Assembly: GCF_963662255.1 (NCBI RefSeq)
Contig: NC_085067.1
Coordinates: 5,856,428 to 5,920,427 of the forward strand
Direction of reading: 5' to 3'
DNA from: Cinclus cinclus
Lineage: Eukaryota; Chordata; Aves; Passeriformes; Cinclidae
DNA length: 64,000 nt
The position numbers and the translations under genes were made by a program. The notes beneath the pieces are model-generated. The model was not told the origin of the DNA. It did not search any database and worked only from the letters and a program-made list of their open reading frames with translations. Positions 1 through 8,319 of this stretch are shown here, piece after piece (position 1 is the stretch's first letter; every line of letters starts with the position of its first letter).

Positions 1-1783
1 TGGGAGAAGGTGCTGGAGAGGCCCTGGAGCAATGTGGGATCAGATAACTGTGAGTGAATCCTGCATTAGAGGGAGGCTGAACCTCCCCAAGAGCCCTGCA
101 GTGCTGAGGGCTGAGTGTCCCATGCCTGCCCAGCTTCTCCCTGAGCAGCAAAAAACTTGGAAAGTATAGGAAGGATAAAAGGAAAATAGACCCATCCTGA
201 AAATACATCATCAGTCAAATGCTTATTTGAATGAGCTGTTGCACTGGAGTCACAAGGACACTAACAAAATGCAAAAAGTGATTTGGAACCTCAGAAGATC
301 TCACACCTTGATGTGATTTGTCTTCCACTAAGACCTGTGTGTTCTTACTGGCTCCCTAAAGGAAGAGAAGTATCTTCATGGATCCCATAGCTACTGGAGA
401 AGAGAGAAATGAGAGATTTTATTATTCCACAGTGGCATAGATAGAAGGGTCAGGGAGGTGTACAAAGATAATAAAGCATCAGGAACAAATCTCATTTATT
501 AGGTGTTTTGGGAAGATTCAAATTAGTGTATTTCCCCACATGATTCAATAACCTTAATCTCTTGCTTACAGGTGAAGAATGATACTGGAGATATCTATCT
601 TCTGAAGCAGAGCTAAAGTGGAAAGAAAATGAGATGCCTGGTTCAGTGGATTACATGTTAGAAGATATTTCTTCATCTGGAAATCCCAGAGTGGGGTCCT
701 GTACTGTGTGCAGTAAACTTTACTCTTGAATTCTCTAAGCACTGTCACTGTGATATGTAGAGCACTGCTGCTCCCTAGAGTCAGGAAAACAACCTTCCAC
801 CCTGAAAAATCGGGTGTCAAGCAAGAGCCAACCATGTCATACAGGTTTTCCTTCCTCCTGTGTTCAGTGGAAGGATGTTTTGTTCTGATATGAATGTACT
901 ACATGGCTGGGACTGGAATAATTGCAATGTAATGCTCAGACATTAAAGATTCTCAGCCTACAAAATGCTAATCTTACATCCACTACCAGCACATGGAAAG
1001 ATGAAAGCAGCTTTAGTCTTGTCTCTCTTATGTAAATAGAGCCCCTAGAGGAGCAAACTGTTTTTCCAATAACCAGAAAAGAATTAAATTGGGTTCTCAA
1101 TCAAGAAAGAATTTTGCTTTATAAAAGCAGATAGTAATGAATGCAAAGACTTATTTAACAATAAACCACTCTCATCAGTTGTCAGTTTGTTTTAATCTGG
1201 TTTGTCATTTTCTCTCTCGTGCAGAAAGTGTCACATTCTTCTTGTCCATCTTGTTCTTTTAAAGAGTCAAAAGTCTTAATTTAGGACCGTTGGTGGGAAT
1301 TGGGAGGGTGATGTTCTCAATTTCAAGGTGAAGAGCTTGAAAATGCAGGAGGCTGAAGAGCAGAGGTTTAAGTCTGTCTCCACCTCTGACAAAGCCAGAG
1401 CTCACCCTGGGAAGAAAAACCTGCCTAGAGAATTTCCCTATCTCTTTAATTTGCTGTCTCATGCCCTCAAGCAGCACCAGTGCTGGTGTTTGATCCTCAC
1501 ATCTGCATTCCTCTTATCCAAATCAATGTTTCTTCCCTTTCAGCTGGTCTTTCAAAGCTTTTCTGTGCTGGCTGACAGGCTGGGGCTGTGTGATCCCTCT
1601 GCAACTGCCAGGATGTTTCAACAGCTTATCAACAAAGGGCAGAGCCTTGCCAGAATGTGCAAAGGCAGCAAAGCTGATGAACCACCGAGTTCAAAGGCGC
1701 TGTATATCTCACTGAGGAAGCTGCGGCGGTCTGAAGCCTTCCACGGGATGTAGAAAGAGGTGCTGGAGGCTCCCGGGAGCCTT
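1..1783 (-). other. PEX12 downstream flank and probable 3' UTR
   Basis: No protein-coding exon is supported here. The part next to the PEX12 stop is presumably its 3' UTR, which runs leftward because the gene is on the minus strand. Read on the minus strand, canonical AATAAA hexamers lie at 495-500 and 418-423, about 1.3 kb past the stop codon. These are the best poly(A) signal candidates I can see, but the real cleavage site is not determinable. A plus-strand open frame at 1328-1753 has no recognisable domain and is probably fortuitous. I looked for a C/D-box snoRNA because a snoRNA (SNORD7) is known near human PEX12, and found no convincing box pair. Confidence 0.5.
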
Positions 1784-2183
1784 TCAGCTCTCAGGGGAGT
1801 AGAGTTTGACCAGGTGCTGCAGCTCTGTGGCATAGCCAGTGACTGGGCAGCGCTGGTGAGCCTTCACATAGCTGTAGGCACAGCGGTAGCAGAACACGAA
1901 GCCGGACGTGGCCAGGGCCGTGGCGTTGACGCGGACCTTGCGGCACAGAGGGCACGCGGTCTTCAGGCTGGGCAGCACAGCTGAGCTGGGCTCGTGCTCC
2001 AGGTGTACAGGGGGTGGAGGGGTGGGCAGTGCTGTCAGGGACTTGATGGTCTCCTGGTTTTCTGAGGAATACCACCAGTCCAGGAACTGCAGGAAGAACA
2101 CGCTGACGGAGAGGCCGGTGGATAGGGAGAAGGCGACGCCGCCCAGAGCTTTCCTCAGGGCTGACTGCACTCGTGAGGTAAAG
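1784..2183 (-). CDS. PEX12: PEX12 coding exon 3 (RING zinc finger and stop)
   Basis: Encodes residues 224-356 and the TGA stop. The minus-strand acceptor is CTACAG, and codon 224 (AG|C, Ser) is split across the junction. It contains the [19 protein letters not shown] hydrophobic stretch, a proline run (LPTPPPPV) and the C-terminal zinc finger with its CPLC, CYRC and CPVTG blocks. The protein ends in KLYSPES, as in the family. Confidence 0.97.
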
Positions 2184-3879
2184 CTGTAGCAGAGAGAGCA
2201 GGGAGAAATGGTTACTACTGCACATTTATCCATCTAGAAACCGTGGGGAAATGCACTTGGGGAGTGACTGCTTCACACAGCTCCTTAGTGCTAAGTTAGT
2301 TGCTCAGGGTGTCCCATGTTTGGACTTGTTAGAAAGTTTCAGATCCTTTTTTTCTTTTAAGATCTAAATCCTGTTTTTTTTTAAGAAGTCTAAATCAGAA
2401 TTTAGATTAAAGAATTTGTATTAAAGGATCCTGGACCACAGAGTATTTCACTCCTGGATCACCATTTCACAGGGTATTCAGTGTGGCCATGACTAGCTGC
2501 TGCTTAGGAAAAATCAAAAGAAATAAGTTCCAATCCTTTCAGCAACACTGCTGCAACTGCTGCCTCTCCTTTGCTGGAAAAGTGCAGGGGAACAGGATAA
2601 AGGCTTGCATGCCCCAAAACAACCCCAAACTCTGAAATTTTATTACCATAAAATCGTTTCAAGCTAATCCCTGCTACTGGTTTCCTTATTTTGGAGCACA
2701 CTTTGTCAGAGCGAACTTTCATCTTGAAATTTTGGAGAACAAGGCTACTTGCAGCATCACCTCTAAATTTACACACCCATGGAACCCCCTGGAGAGCAAC
2801 AGCTGAGTCAGGTTCTGCCATACCTGTGTGTTTGACTTGAGGTGGTTTCAGCCCATTTCTTCTCCAGGGCCTGGATATCCTCTGCAGTCAGTCTGACCAG
2901 GCGGACACCAGCCAGCTTCAGCATGGGGGAATGATGCTCAGCCTTGCCCAGGATATAGCACAGTTGCTGGATAAGAAACCAGCCCTCCCAGGTCATGTTT
3001 ACATATGGGTAGGCAGCTAGAAAGGCTCTGTAGAAGCGCTTCCAGGATGACGAAGGAGGGTGGATGGAGTACTCATCCTCTTCCCTCAGGCTGGACACCA
3101 GTTTCTCCAGCTTTCCTTTCAGGTAAGGAACAAGAACCAGCAGGAGCAGAGACTTCCAGTGCTGCCTCTTTGGCAGGCCAGCTGTGGCCAGAGGTTGCTG
3201 TCTGCCATCTCCCATAGGGATCCTCTTCAAGCTATAGAAGTTCTCAGAGAAGGATGCGCTGCACCTGGCCAGGTAGTGCTGCTGCAGCAGCAAATCCAGA
3301 AGGACGTAGATCTCATCAAACCAGCGCCAGAGGAAACCATATCGGGCAGGATTAGACTCAGCAAGAACCTGTTGCAAAAGGGACATAAAACAGGAGGAAT
3401 CAGAATGGTTTGGGTTGGAAGGATCATCTGGTTCCAGCCCCTGCCACGTGCAGGGACACATTCTACTATTCCAGGCTGCTCCAAGCCTCGTCAAACCTAG
3501 ATTTGAACACTGTTAGAGATGGGGCAGGCACAGGTTTTCTGGGCAACTTGTGCCAGGGGCTCCCCACCGTGACAGGGAAGGACCTGAAAGCGGAGTAAAG
3601 GGGTAAATTATAAATTACACCAGCTATAAACGACGTGTCTAACTCTCAACACAAGCCAAGTAGCTCAGAACTGTCTCCCTTCCTATGAGTGAGGCCGGAG
3701 TTATATGCCGGCCCCCTTCCTCTCCCTTCACCCGCGGCTCGCCTTGCCCTCACCTTGACCAGATGCTGCAGGGCGGGTTTCACGGCGGCCATCAGGCTGT
3801 CCTGGGCCACCGCCTCGAACACGGACGGCCGGTCCCCGCCGGCCGGGGCGGCCGTGAGGTGCGCGCCCACCTCCGCCAT
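1784..3879 (-). CDS. PEX12: PEX12, peroxisome assembly protein 12 (complete, three coding exons)
   Basis: PEX12 is an integral peroxisomal membrane protein. With PEX2 and PEX10 it forms the RING ubiquitin-ligase complex that ubiquitinates the import receptor PEX5 so that it can be recycled. The coding exons are 3754-3879, 2824-3368 and 1784-2183; joined they give 1071 nt, or 356 residues plus a TGA stop, against 359 in human. The start was chosen for its fit to the family N terminus ([11 protein letters not shown]) and its strong Kozak context (G at -3 and +4). The conserved N-terminal membrane region comes first, with a hydrophobic stretch at about residues 244-262 ending in DWWY. The C-terminal zinc finger has cysteines at 301, 304, 322, 325 and 336. 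These five cysteines match the known PEX12 RING, which lacks the full ligand set and binds one zinc. The gene is divergent from AP2B1, and their start regions are about 120 bp apart. No break or missing key residue was seen. Confidence 0.97.
2184..2823 (-). other. PEX12: PEX12 intron 2
   Basis: A GT-AG intron between coding exons 2 and 3. I see no recognisable element in it apart from short T-rich tracts around 2347-2385. An open frame running into it at 2504-2821 is a read-through shadow of exon 2, not a gene. Confidence 0.85.
2824..3368 (-). CDS. PEX12: PEX12 coding exon 2
   Basis: Encodes residues 43 to the first two bases of codon 224 (545 nt). It starts after a minus-strand CAG acceptor with [20 protein letters not shown] and ends CACAG|GTATGG. 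It carries most of the N-terminal membrane domain, including the conserved segments [13 protein letters not shown] and [16 protein letters not shown]1 fragment ends only about 28 bases upstream of its acceptor. Confidence 0.96.
3369..3753 (-). other. PEX12: PEX12 intron 1, mostly CR1
   Basis: A GT-AG intron of 385 bases. About half is a CR1 3'-end fragment lying in the sense direction of PEX12. The rest, next to exon 1, belongs to the edge of the CpG-rich promoter region. Confidence 0.85.
3397..3590 (-). repeat. CR1 LINE 3'-end fragment in PEX12 intron 1
   Basis: Read on the plus strand this is the antisense of a CR1 tail. It has the diagnostic TGGTTTGGGTTGGAAGG, then a degraded 'gccacgtgcagggacac...ttctactattccaggctgctccaagc' segment, then 'ctgggcaacttgtgccaggggctccccaccgtgacagggaag'-type sequence in pieces. 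The CR1 3' terminus is therefore at the low-coordinate end and the element points the same way as PEX12. It is truncated and old. Confidence 0.9.
3754..3879 (-). CDS. PEX12: PEX12 coding exon 1
   Basis: Encodes residues 1-42, from [11 protein letters not shown] to LQHLVK. The length is 126 nt, ending in phase 0. The minus-strand donor is AAG|GTGAGG, a strong consensus. The exon lies inside the CpG island, and its start codon is 21 bases from a predicted CTCF core. Confidence 0.95.
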
Positions 3880-3899
3880 GACACCGCCGCGCCGCCCCG

Positions 3900-3914
3900 C
3901 CGCCAGGGGGCGCC
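3900..3914 (+). promoter_or_regulatory. Predicted CTCF binding core
   Basis: CCGCCAGGGGGCGC at 3900-3913 differs from the commonly quoted vertebrate CTCF core CCACCAGGGGGCGC at one position. It lies 21 bases upstream of the PEX12 start codon, between the two divergent genes. Occupancy is inferred from the motif only. Confidence 0.55.
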
Positions 3915-3943
3915 TCGGCCCCTCCCCGCCGGACGCCGCTCTG

Positions 3944-3958
3944 CCCCGCCCCCGGAAG
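3944..3958. promoter_or_regulatory. GC box overlapping an ETS motif
   Basis: CCCCGCCC (Sp1/KLF-type GC box) at 3944-3951 runs straight into CCGGAAG (ETS/GABPA-type core) at 3952-3958. A second ETS core in the opposite direction, CTTCCGG, is at 4071-4077. Paired inverted ETS sites are typical of TATA-less bidirectional CpG-island promoters. No TATA box was seen. Confidence 0.5.
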
Positions 3959-3959
3959 C

Positions 3960-4099
3960 GCGGGCCGCCGGCGCTCCGCCCGCTGCAGCCGCTCTATGGT
4001 GGTGGGGCGCGGCCGCTCTGGGCGGGGGAGGGCTTGATCTCGCTGCTCGCGAGTCCGCCAGGCCCCTCCGCTTCCGGTTCCGCCACCGCCCCCGCAGCG
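3960..4099 (+). other. AP2B1: AP2B1 non-coding first exon (5' end approximate)
   Basis: The AP2B1 start codon lies in a downstream exon, so a non-coding first exon is needed. The best donor in the CpG island is CG|GTGAGT at 4099/4100, a strong consensus. The transcription start cannot be read from sequence; about 3960-3990 is a guess from the motif layout. If transcription starts before 3996, the exon carries a 13-codon upstream open reading frame at 3996-4037. Confidence 0.55.
4046..4053. promoter_or_regulatory. CTCGCGAG palindrome (BANP-type CGCG element)
   Basis: The eight-base palindrome CTCGCGAG is the centre of the TCTCGCGAGA element, which is bound by BANP and enriched in housekeeping CpG-island promoters. 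The outer bases here are G and T instead of T and A, so this is a partial match. It sits within the predicted AP2B1 first exon. Confidence 0.35.
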
Positions 4100-7000
4100 G
4101 TGAGTCCGGTCCGTGAGTGGGGCGGAGGGCACTGGGACAGGTGGGAGGGACACTGAGAGGGACACTGGGAACGTTGGGAGGGGAGACGCGGAGGGGGTGA
4201 GGATCCCTGGTGGGGTACTGGGAGAGACGACTGTGGTAGAGCGGGTAGGGGCACTGGTGGAGAATTAGGAGGGGCTGAGGGGACGCTTGGAGGGATATTG
4301 GGAGAGATGAGGGCAGTGGTGGGGTGTTGGGAGGGGATGCTGGGAGGAGGTGTGAGGTACTGGTGGGGTACTGGGGTAGGGCGGGGAGAGATGCTGGTTA
4401 GGGAGGGGCTGGGGGACGGTGGGAGGAGATAGAGGGTGGAGACAAGGGTGGGGGCACTGGCATGGGGTGGGAAGGGGGTACTGGGAGAGGTGAGGGGCAC
4501 TGCTGGGTGGGAAGGGCCGCGGGGGGAGCATTGGGAGGGGGTCCTGGGAGGGGGAACTGGAATGGGGTGGGAACAGTCGCTGGTGAAACACTGGAAGCAG
4601 TTCTGGTGTACTGGAAGAGGATGGGGAGGGCACTGGGAGGACTGGGCGGGTGGTTGCAGAGGAATTGGCGGGGTGAGGGTGAGGAGTGGGGTCAGTGGGC
4701 CCTGGGAAAAGACACTGGTCTGGGGTGAGGTTAGGATGCTGGGGGATGGACTGGGATGGAGCTTGGTGGGATGGGAATGAGCACAGCAAGTTACCGGGAT
4801 AATACTCCTACCTGGGTAGGGACGGGCAGGGAGAAGGGCTGGCCCCTGAGAAGGACTGGCAGGCACTGCTGGGACTGGAAGCGCTGGGGAGGGGAACTGG
4901 GATTCGTGGGGAATGCTTCTGCAGCTGAGGGATTCTGGGAGAGATCTGGGGAATGGTGCTGAGGGGGAAAGCCTGGTGGGCAGGGGTCTTGAGGGGGGTA
5001 CTGGGACACCAGTCTGGAGTGTGGGTGGCTGCTGGGAATCCTGCTGGAGGTGTGGGAGGGGCTGGCAGCAAAGCTGGGATGGGGCTTCCATGGAATGGGG
5101 AGGTGATAGGCAGAACAGGTGGAATGGGGACCACCAAGGGGGTGTTTGGTCCCCAGGATGGAAACCAAATCCCTGTGCCAGCACAATTTTAGGGCTGCGG
5201 GCACAGCTCTCCCTCTGCCATCCATGTTCCATCGTTCTGTTTCTCTTGCTGGTTTTCCAGTGGCCCTGGGCCACGCTTGGGCTGTCACACAGCTCCTTGA
5301 GAGGTTTTCCAGGAAAAATGGGTGGCACTACTTACACTGGAGTTAAACCAGGGATCACTTGAGAGATTTAGGGATTGATGGTTTCAATGTCCAGAAGCTT
5401 GGCTTAATCCCAAGGTCCTTAAACCTGTCACCCTCCTGTGTGGGATCAGTGCTGCAGAGCAGGTCAGGCTGACTGGAATCTTATGTGGGGTCAAGTAGGT
5501 GTTGGTCAGACACAGGGTCAGGTTTTCTGTGTGGTGCTGGGCTGAGGAGGCTTATCTTGTTTGGTTCCATCTACATTGAAATGTCAAGCCACTGTTTGTG
5601 CCATTAAGCATTGCTGGAGCTTTCTGGAGCCATTCCTCTTTCTCATCTTGTTTGCTGGGGTTGGATCAGGAGTAGCCTTTTGCTGTCAGCTTTGAACACC
5701 TCTTATCTGTTTCCATCTCAGCAGGTGCTGGGCACAAAGCAGTAGTGAGGAGGGGGCAGTCTAAAGTAGATTTCTCTTCTGAAAATACAAGGCTGTTCAT
5801 GATGTTCTAATTTACCTTGGGTCTCCTCAGTTTAGATTTGTGTATACAAGGAGCTGGCATTTTCTGCAGTCATACAAACAGCAGTGTTTTAAATATGTTT
5901 TGGTTCCATTTGCTGTAAAGCATACTGAGATTGTTAGTGATGAGATAATAGTCAGTGCTGCTGGCAGGCTGTCTCTGAACAGTGTGCAAAGCAAGCTCTG
6001 ACACACATGAAGCAGCAATCTGTGTGCTTGTGAGAAAAGGAGCTTTATCCTCTGCTGCACTTGGAATAGGGCAGTTTGGTTATTGACCTAAGTCAGCTCT
6101 CATTTACATCTATCAAAGGAGGTTGGAAAGGCATGAGCTGTGCTTGGCCATGTCTGAGTGTTTCTAGGATTCTTCGTGTTTCCAAGTATATGAAAGGAGA
6201 AAAACAACAAAGTATGCTTCACTTGGGGTTTAACGACCATCTCTGAAATTCAGCAGGGTTCCTTCCTCTCTGTGTATAGCTTTATGCAGTTGGGCTGATG
6301 TTTGTGATGTTTGGGTTGTTGTTTTTTTTTTTTTTTCCCCCTCAATTTTCTCTCTAATCTGCTGCTCTGGCCCCAGTTAAAGCTGTATTAGAGTAGCTCA
6401 GCTGAGATGTGACCCCGGATGACAAATCCCCACATAATGCAAACAAAGAACATTGAGGCCACGTTCAGTGCTTTTTTCATGGCACTGTGCCAAATACTCT
6501 AGCAGAGAAAAACATTTTAAGTCTTTCTTTTGAGCTGGGCTCAAACCGAAGGACTCTGCAATAACATTGCAGCTGAACACAGACTCTTTAATTACTAAAC
6601 AAGCTCCACAGCAGCTTCTGCTTTCAGGGTGGCTGTGAGATTTTTGCTGGAAAAATTGCACTCACTGTGGCTCATGTGGGTTTGCCAACCCAGCCTCTGT
6701 TTTGGAAGGAGGTTGAACCTTCTCTGCACAAGGAGTGTGTTTCCAGAGCTGTCTCCAGGCTTGGCAGGAGCAGAAAGGGAGAGAAATCAAACCCAACCCA
6801 GTAATTCAGCTTAATTGGATGAGGTAGAAACCAGATAGGCAGCAGGTCCAGGAAACTGGGGAAAGCAACAGGTTGATCCTTATCCAGATGTTTGGCAATT
6901 GGCCAGGATGGCCCCACGAGAAAGGGGTGGAAATTGGGGCACTACCCCTCAGCATCTGCTGAGAATTCAACTACTGGGGTGTTAAACTGATCCAAGGGGG

Positions 7001-8261
7001 TGAGGGAAAGTGGAATGGTGATGGCATTGGGGTTAGTCAAGGGGTGAGGAAGGAAGGAAGGGGTTAAGCAACAACCATCTGATTGCACTGCTGGGCACTC
7101 CTGCAGTTCAGAGCTGTGCTGGTCCTTTTGTTGCTGATCCAGCAAGACCTGCAGGGTTTAAAGGCAAGACAGGCAGCATTTAGGGAACAGATGATTTACT
7201 GCTTTGCTGGCAGCCTTTAAGGTCATGGAAGGATGTGTAAGAAAAGGGGAATTGGGGCAAAAAAATTAGAAAAAGGAGGCAAGAAATTATAAAATCCTTT
7301 TTGAGATTGTTTTAGTGTCATAGGTCTTAGCATCAATACAGAATTTCATCAAAAGCAGTAAAACTGCCCACTCCTTTGCTTGTTTTGAAAATTGTTTTAT
7401 GTTTGCCACAGAGATAGCAGTTGTAAGAATAAAATGATGGCTCTTCAATATGTATTCCAAGGCATTAATTTAGTTCTGTGGAGCAAGAGAAGTGCTGGTG
7501 AGACCACTCTTGTGGCTCTGCTGAGCACTTGCTGGTCCAACAGCATTTTTCCATCCTGTCCATAAAAAAAAAAAATATAATTATTCAGAGCACTGAAATA
7601 ATGATCTACGTGTGTGTGTCTCAGGGGTGGGATGTCATATCTTGGCAGAGAAATATTTCAATTTCAAGCTTGAGAGAACTGAAAAAATAATGGCTTTTCT
7701 TTTCAAAAAAAACCACTGTTTTGCATCTGCTGGGAACAAAAGGAGGGAAAGGAATGAAAGGCCTGGGGGTGGATGTTGCAAGTGGGGTTAATTGTGCCTT
7801 CCATCAAGATGCAGCACAGGCAGATATCGTTAGGGGGAGATGACAGTTTCCTTTGTCTAAAACATGGACTTCTCACTGCCAGGCGAGACACTGGATGTGC
7901 TTTTCCTTGGAAAATGGATCTGTGTACTCAGGAAAGACAGCTGCAGAGCATACCAGCATCTGCTGGTTATAAGGAGTTCAAAAAAATGCCTTGTGCCTGC
8001 TGAGACTGAGAATTTAGGAAGCTGGGCTGAGCACCACTGTGGTGTTTTTCCCAAGCCCTTTAAATCCCTGGCTTTGCCAAGCAATACCAGGAGCAGGTGC
8101 AGGATGAAGATTGGGGAACTCGTGCCTGTGGATGTGAAACTTTTGCTTCCTCCTTCACTCACCAACCGTCCTTGCTCTGAGTTCCTGCCTCACAAACTGG
8201 ATGTTGCCACCAAACAGCATTTGGAGCTGACTTGTTCTTTTTTTATTCTTCATATTCTCAG
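4100..8261 (+). other. AP2B1: AP2B1 intron 1
   Basis: A GT-AG intron in the 5' UTR. The first roughly 1 kb is a G-rich degenerate tandem array. The remainder is ordinary single-copy-looking DNA with a T13-type run near 6320 and an A-rich run near 7564. No coding exon or RNA gene was recognised. Confidence 0.8.
4130..5110 (+). repeat. G-rich degenerate tandem array
   Basis: The stretch is built of imperfect repeats around GGGAGGGG + (C/T)ACTGG, such as 'gggacactgggaacg', 'ggtactgggagag' and 'gggcactggcatgg'. Repeat length and spacing vary, and the array fades towards 5100. The plus strand has many runs of three or more G, so G-quadruplex or R-loop formation just downstream of the AP2B1 first exon is plausible. 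The low-complexity complement makes a long proline/serine-rich open frame that is not a gene. Confidence 0.75.
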
Positions 8262-8319
8262 GTGTTTTAAGGAACTGGAACCATGACGGACTCCAAATAC
8301 TTCACGACCAATAAAAAAG
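8262..8319 (+). CDS. AP2B1: AP2B1 exon 2 (first coding exon; coding from 8283)
   Basis: The acceptor is ATTCTCAG|GTG. There are 21 bases of 5' UTR, then ATG at 8283. It encodes residues 1-12 and one base of codon 13 ([12 protein letters not shown]). In known AP-2 core structures Tyr6/Phe7 of beta-2 occupy the dileucine-cargo pocket in the closed form, and both are present. The donor AAAAAG|GTTGGT is weak because it has T at +3. An AATAAA hexamer overlaps the Asn-Lys codons at 8310-8315, next to the donor. Confidence 0.95.

Larger units (their letters stand above)
3690..4140. promoter_or_regulatory. CpG island covering the divergent PEX12/AP2B1 promoter
   Basis: The sequence changes sharply to very GC-rich, CpG-dense DNA here, in contrast to the CpG-poor introns on both sides. 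It covers PEX12 coding exon 1, the intergenic space and the AP2B1 first exon. This is the usual architecture of a housekeeping bidirectional promoter. The boundaries are judged by eye. Confidence 0.85.

Noticed and set aside
1328..1753. 141-codon plus-strand open frame next to the PEX12 stop
   Set aside because: Antisense to the probable PEX12 3' UTR, begins at GTG, and has no recognisable domain or splice context.
1..1783. Possible C/D-box snoRNA like SNORD7, known near human PEX12
   Set aside because: No paired C box (RTGATGA) and D box (CTGA) at the right spacing with a terminal stem was found, nor a guide matching U6.
3994..5328. 444-codon minus-strand open frame, rich in proline and serine
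   Set aside because: It is the complement of the G-rich tandem array. Low-complexity C-rich DNA has few stops. It overlaps the promoter and first exon of AP2B1 and shows no domain.
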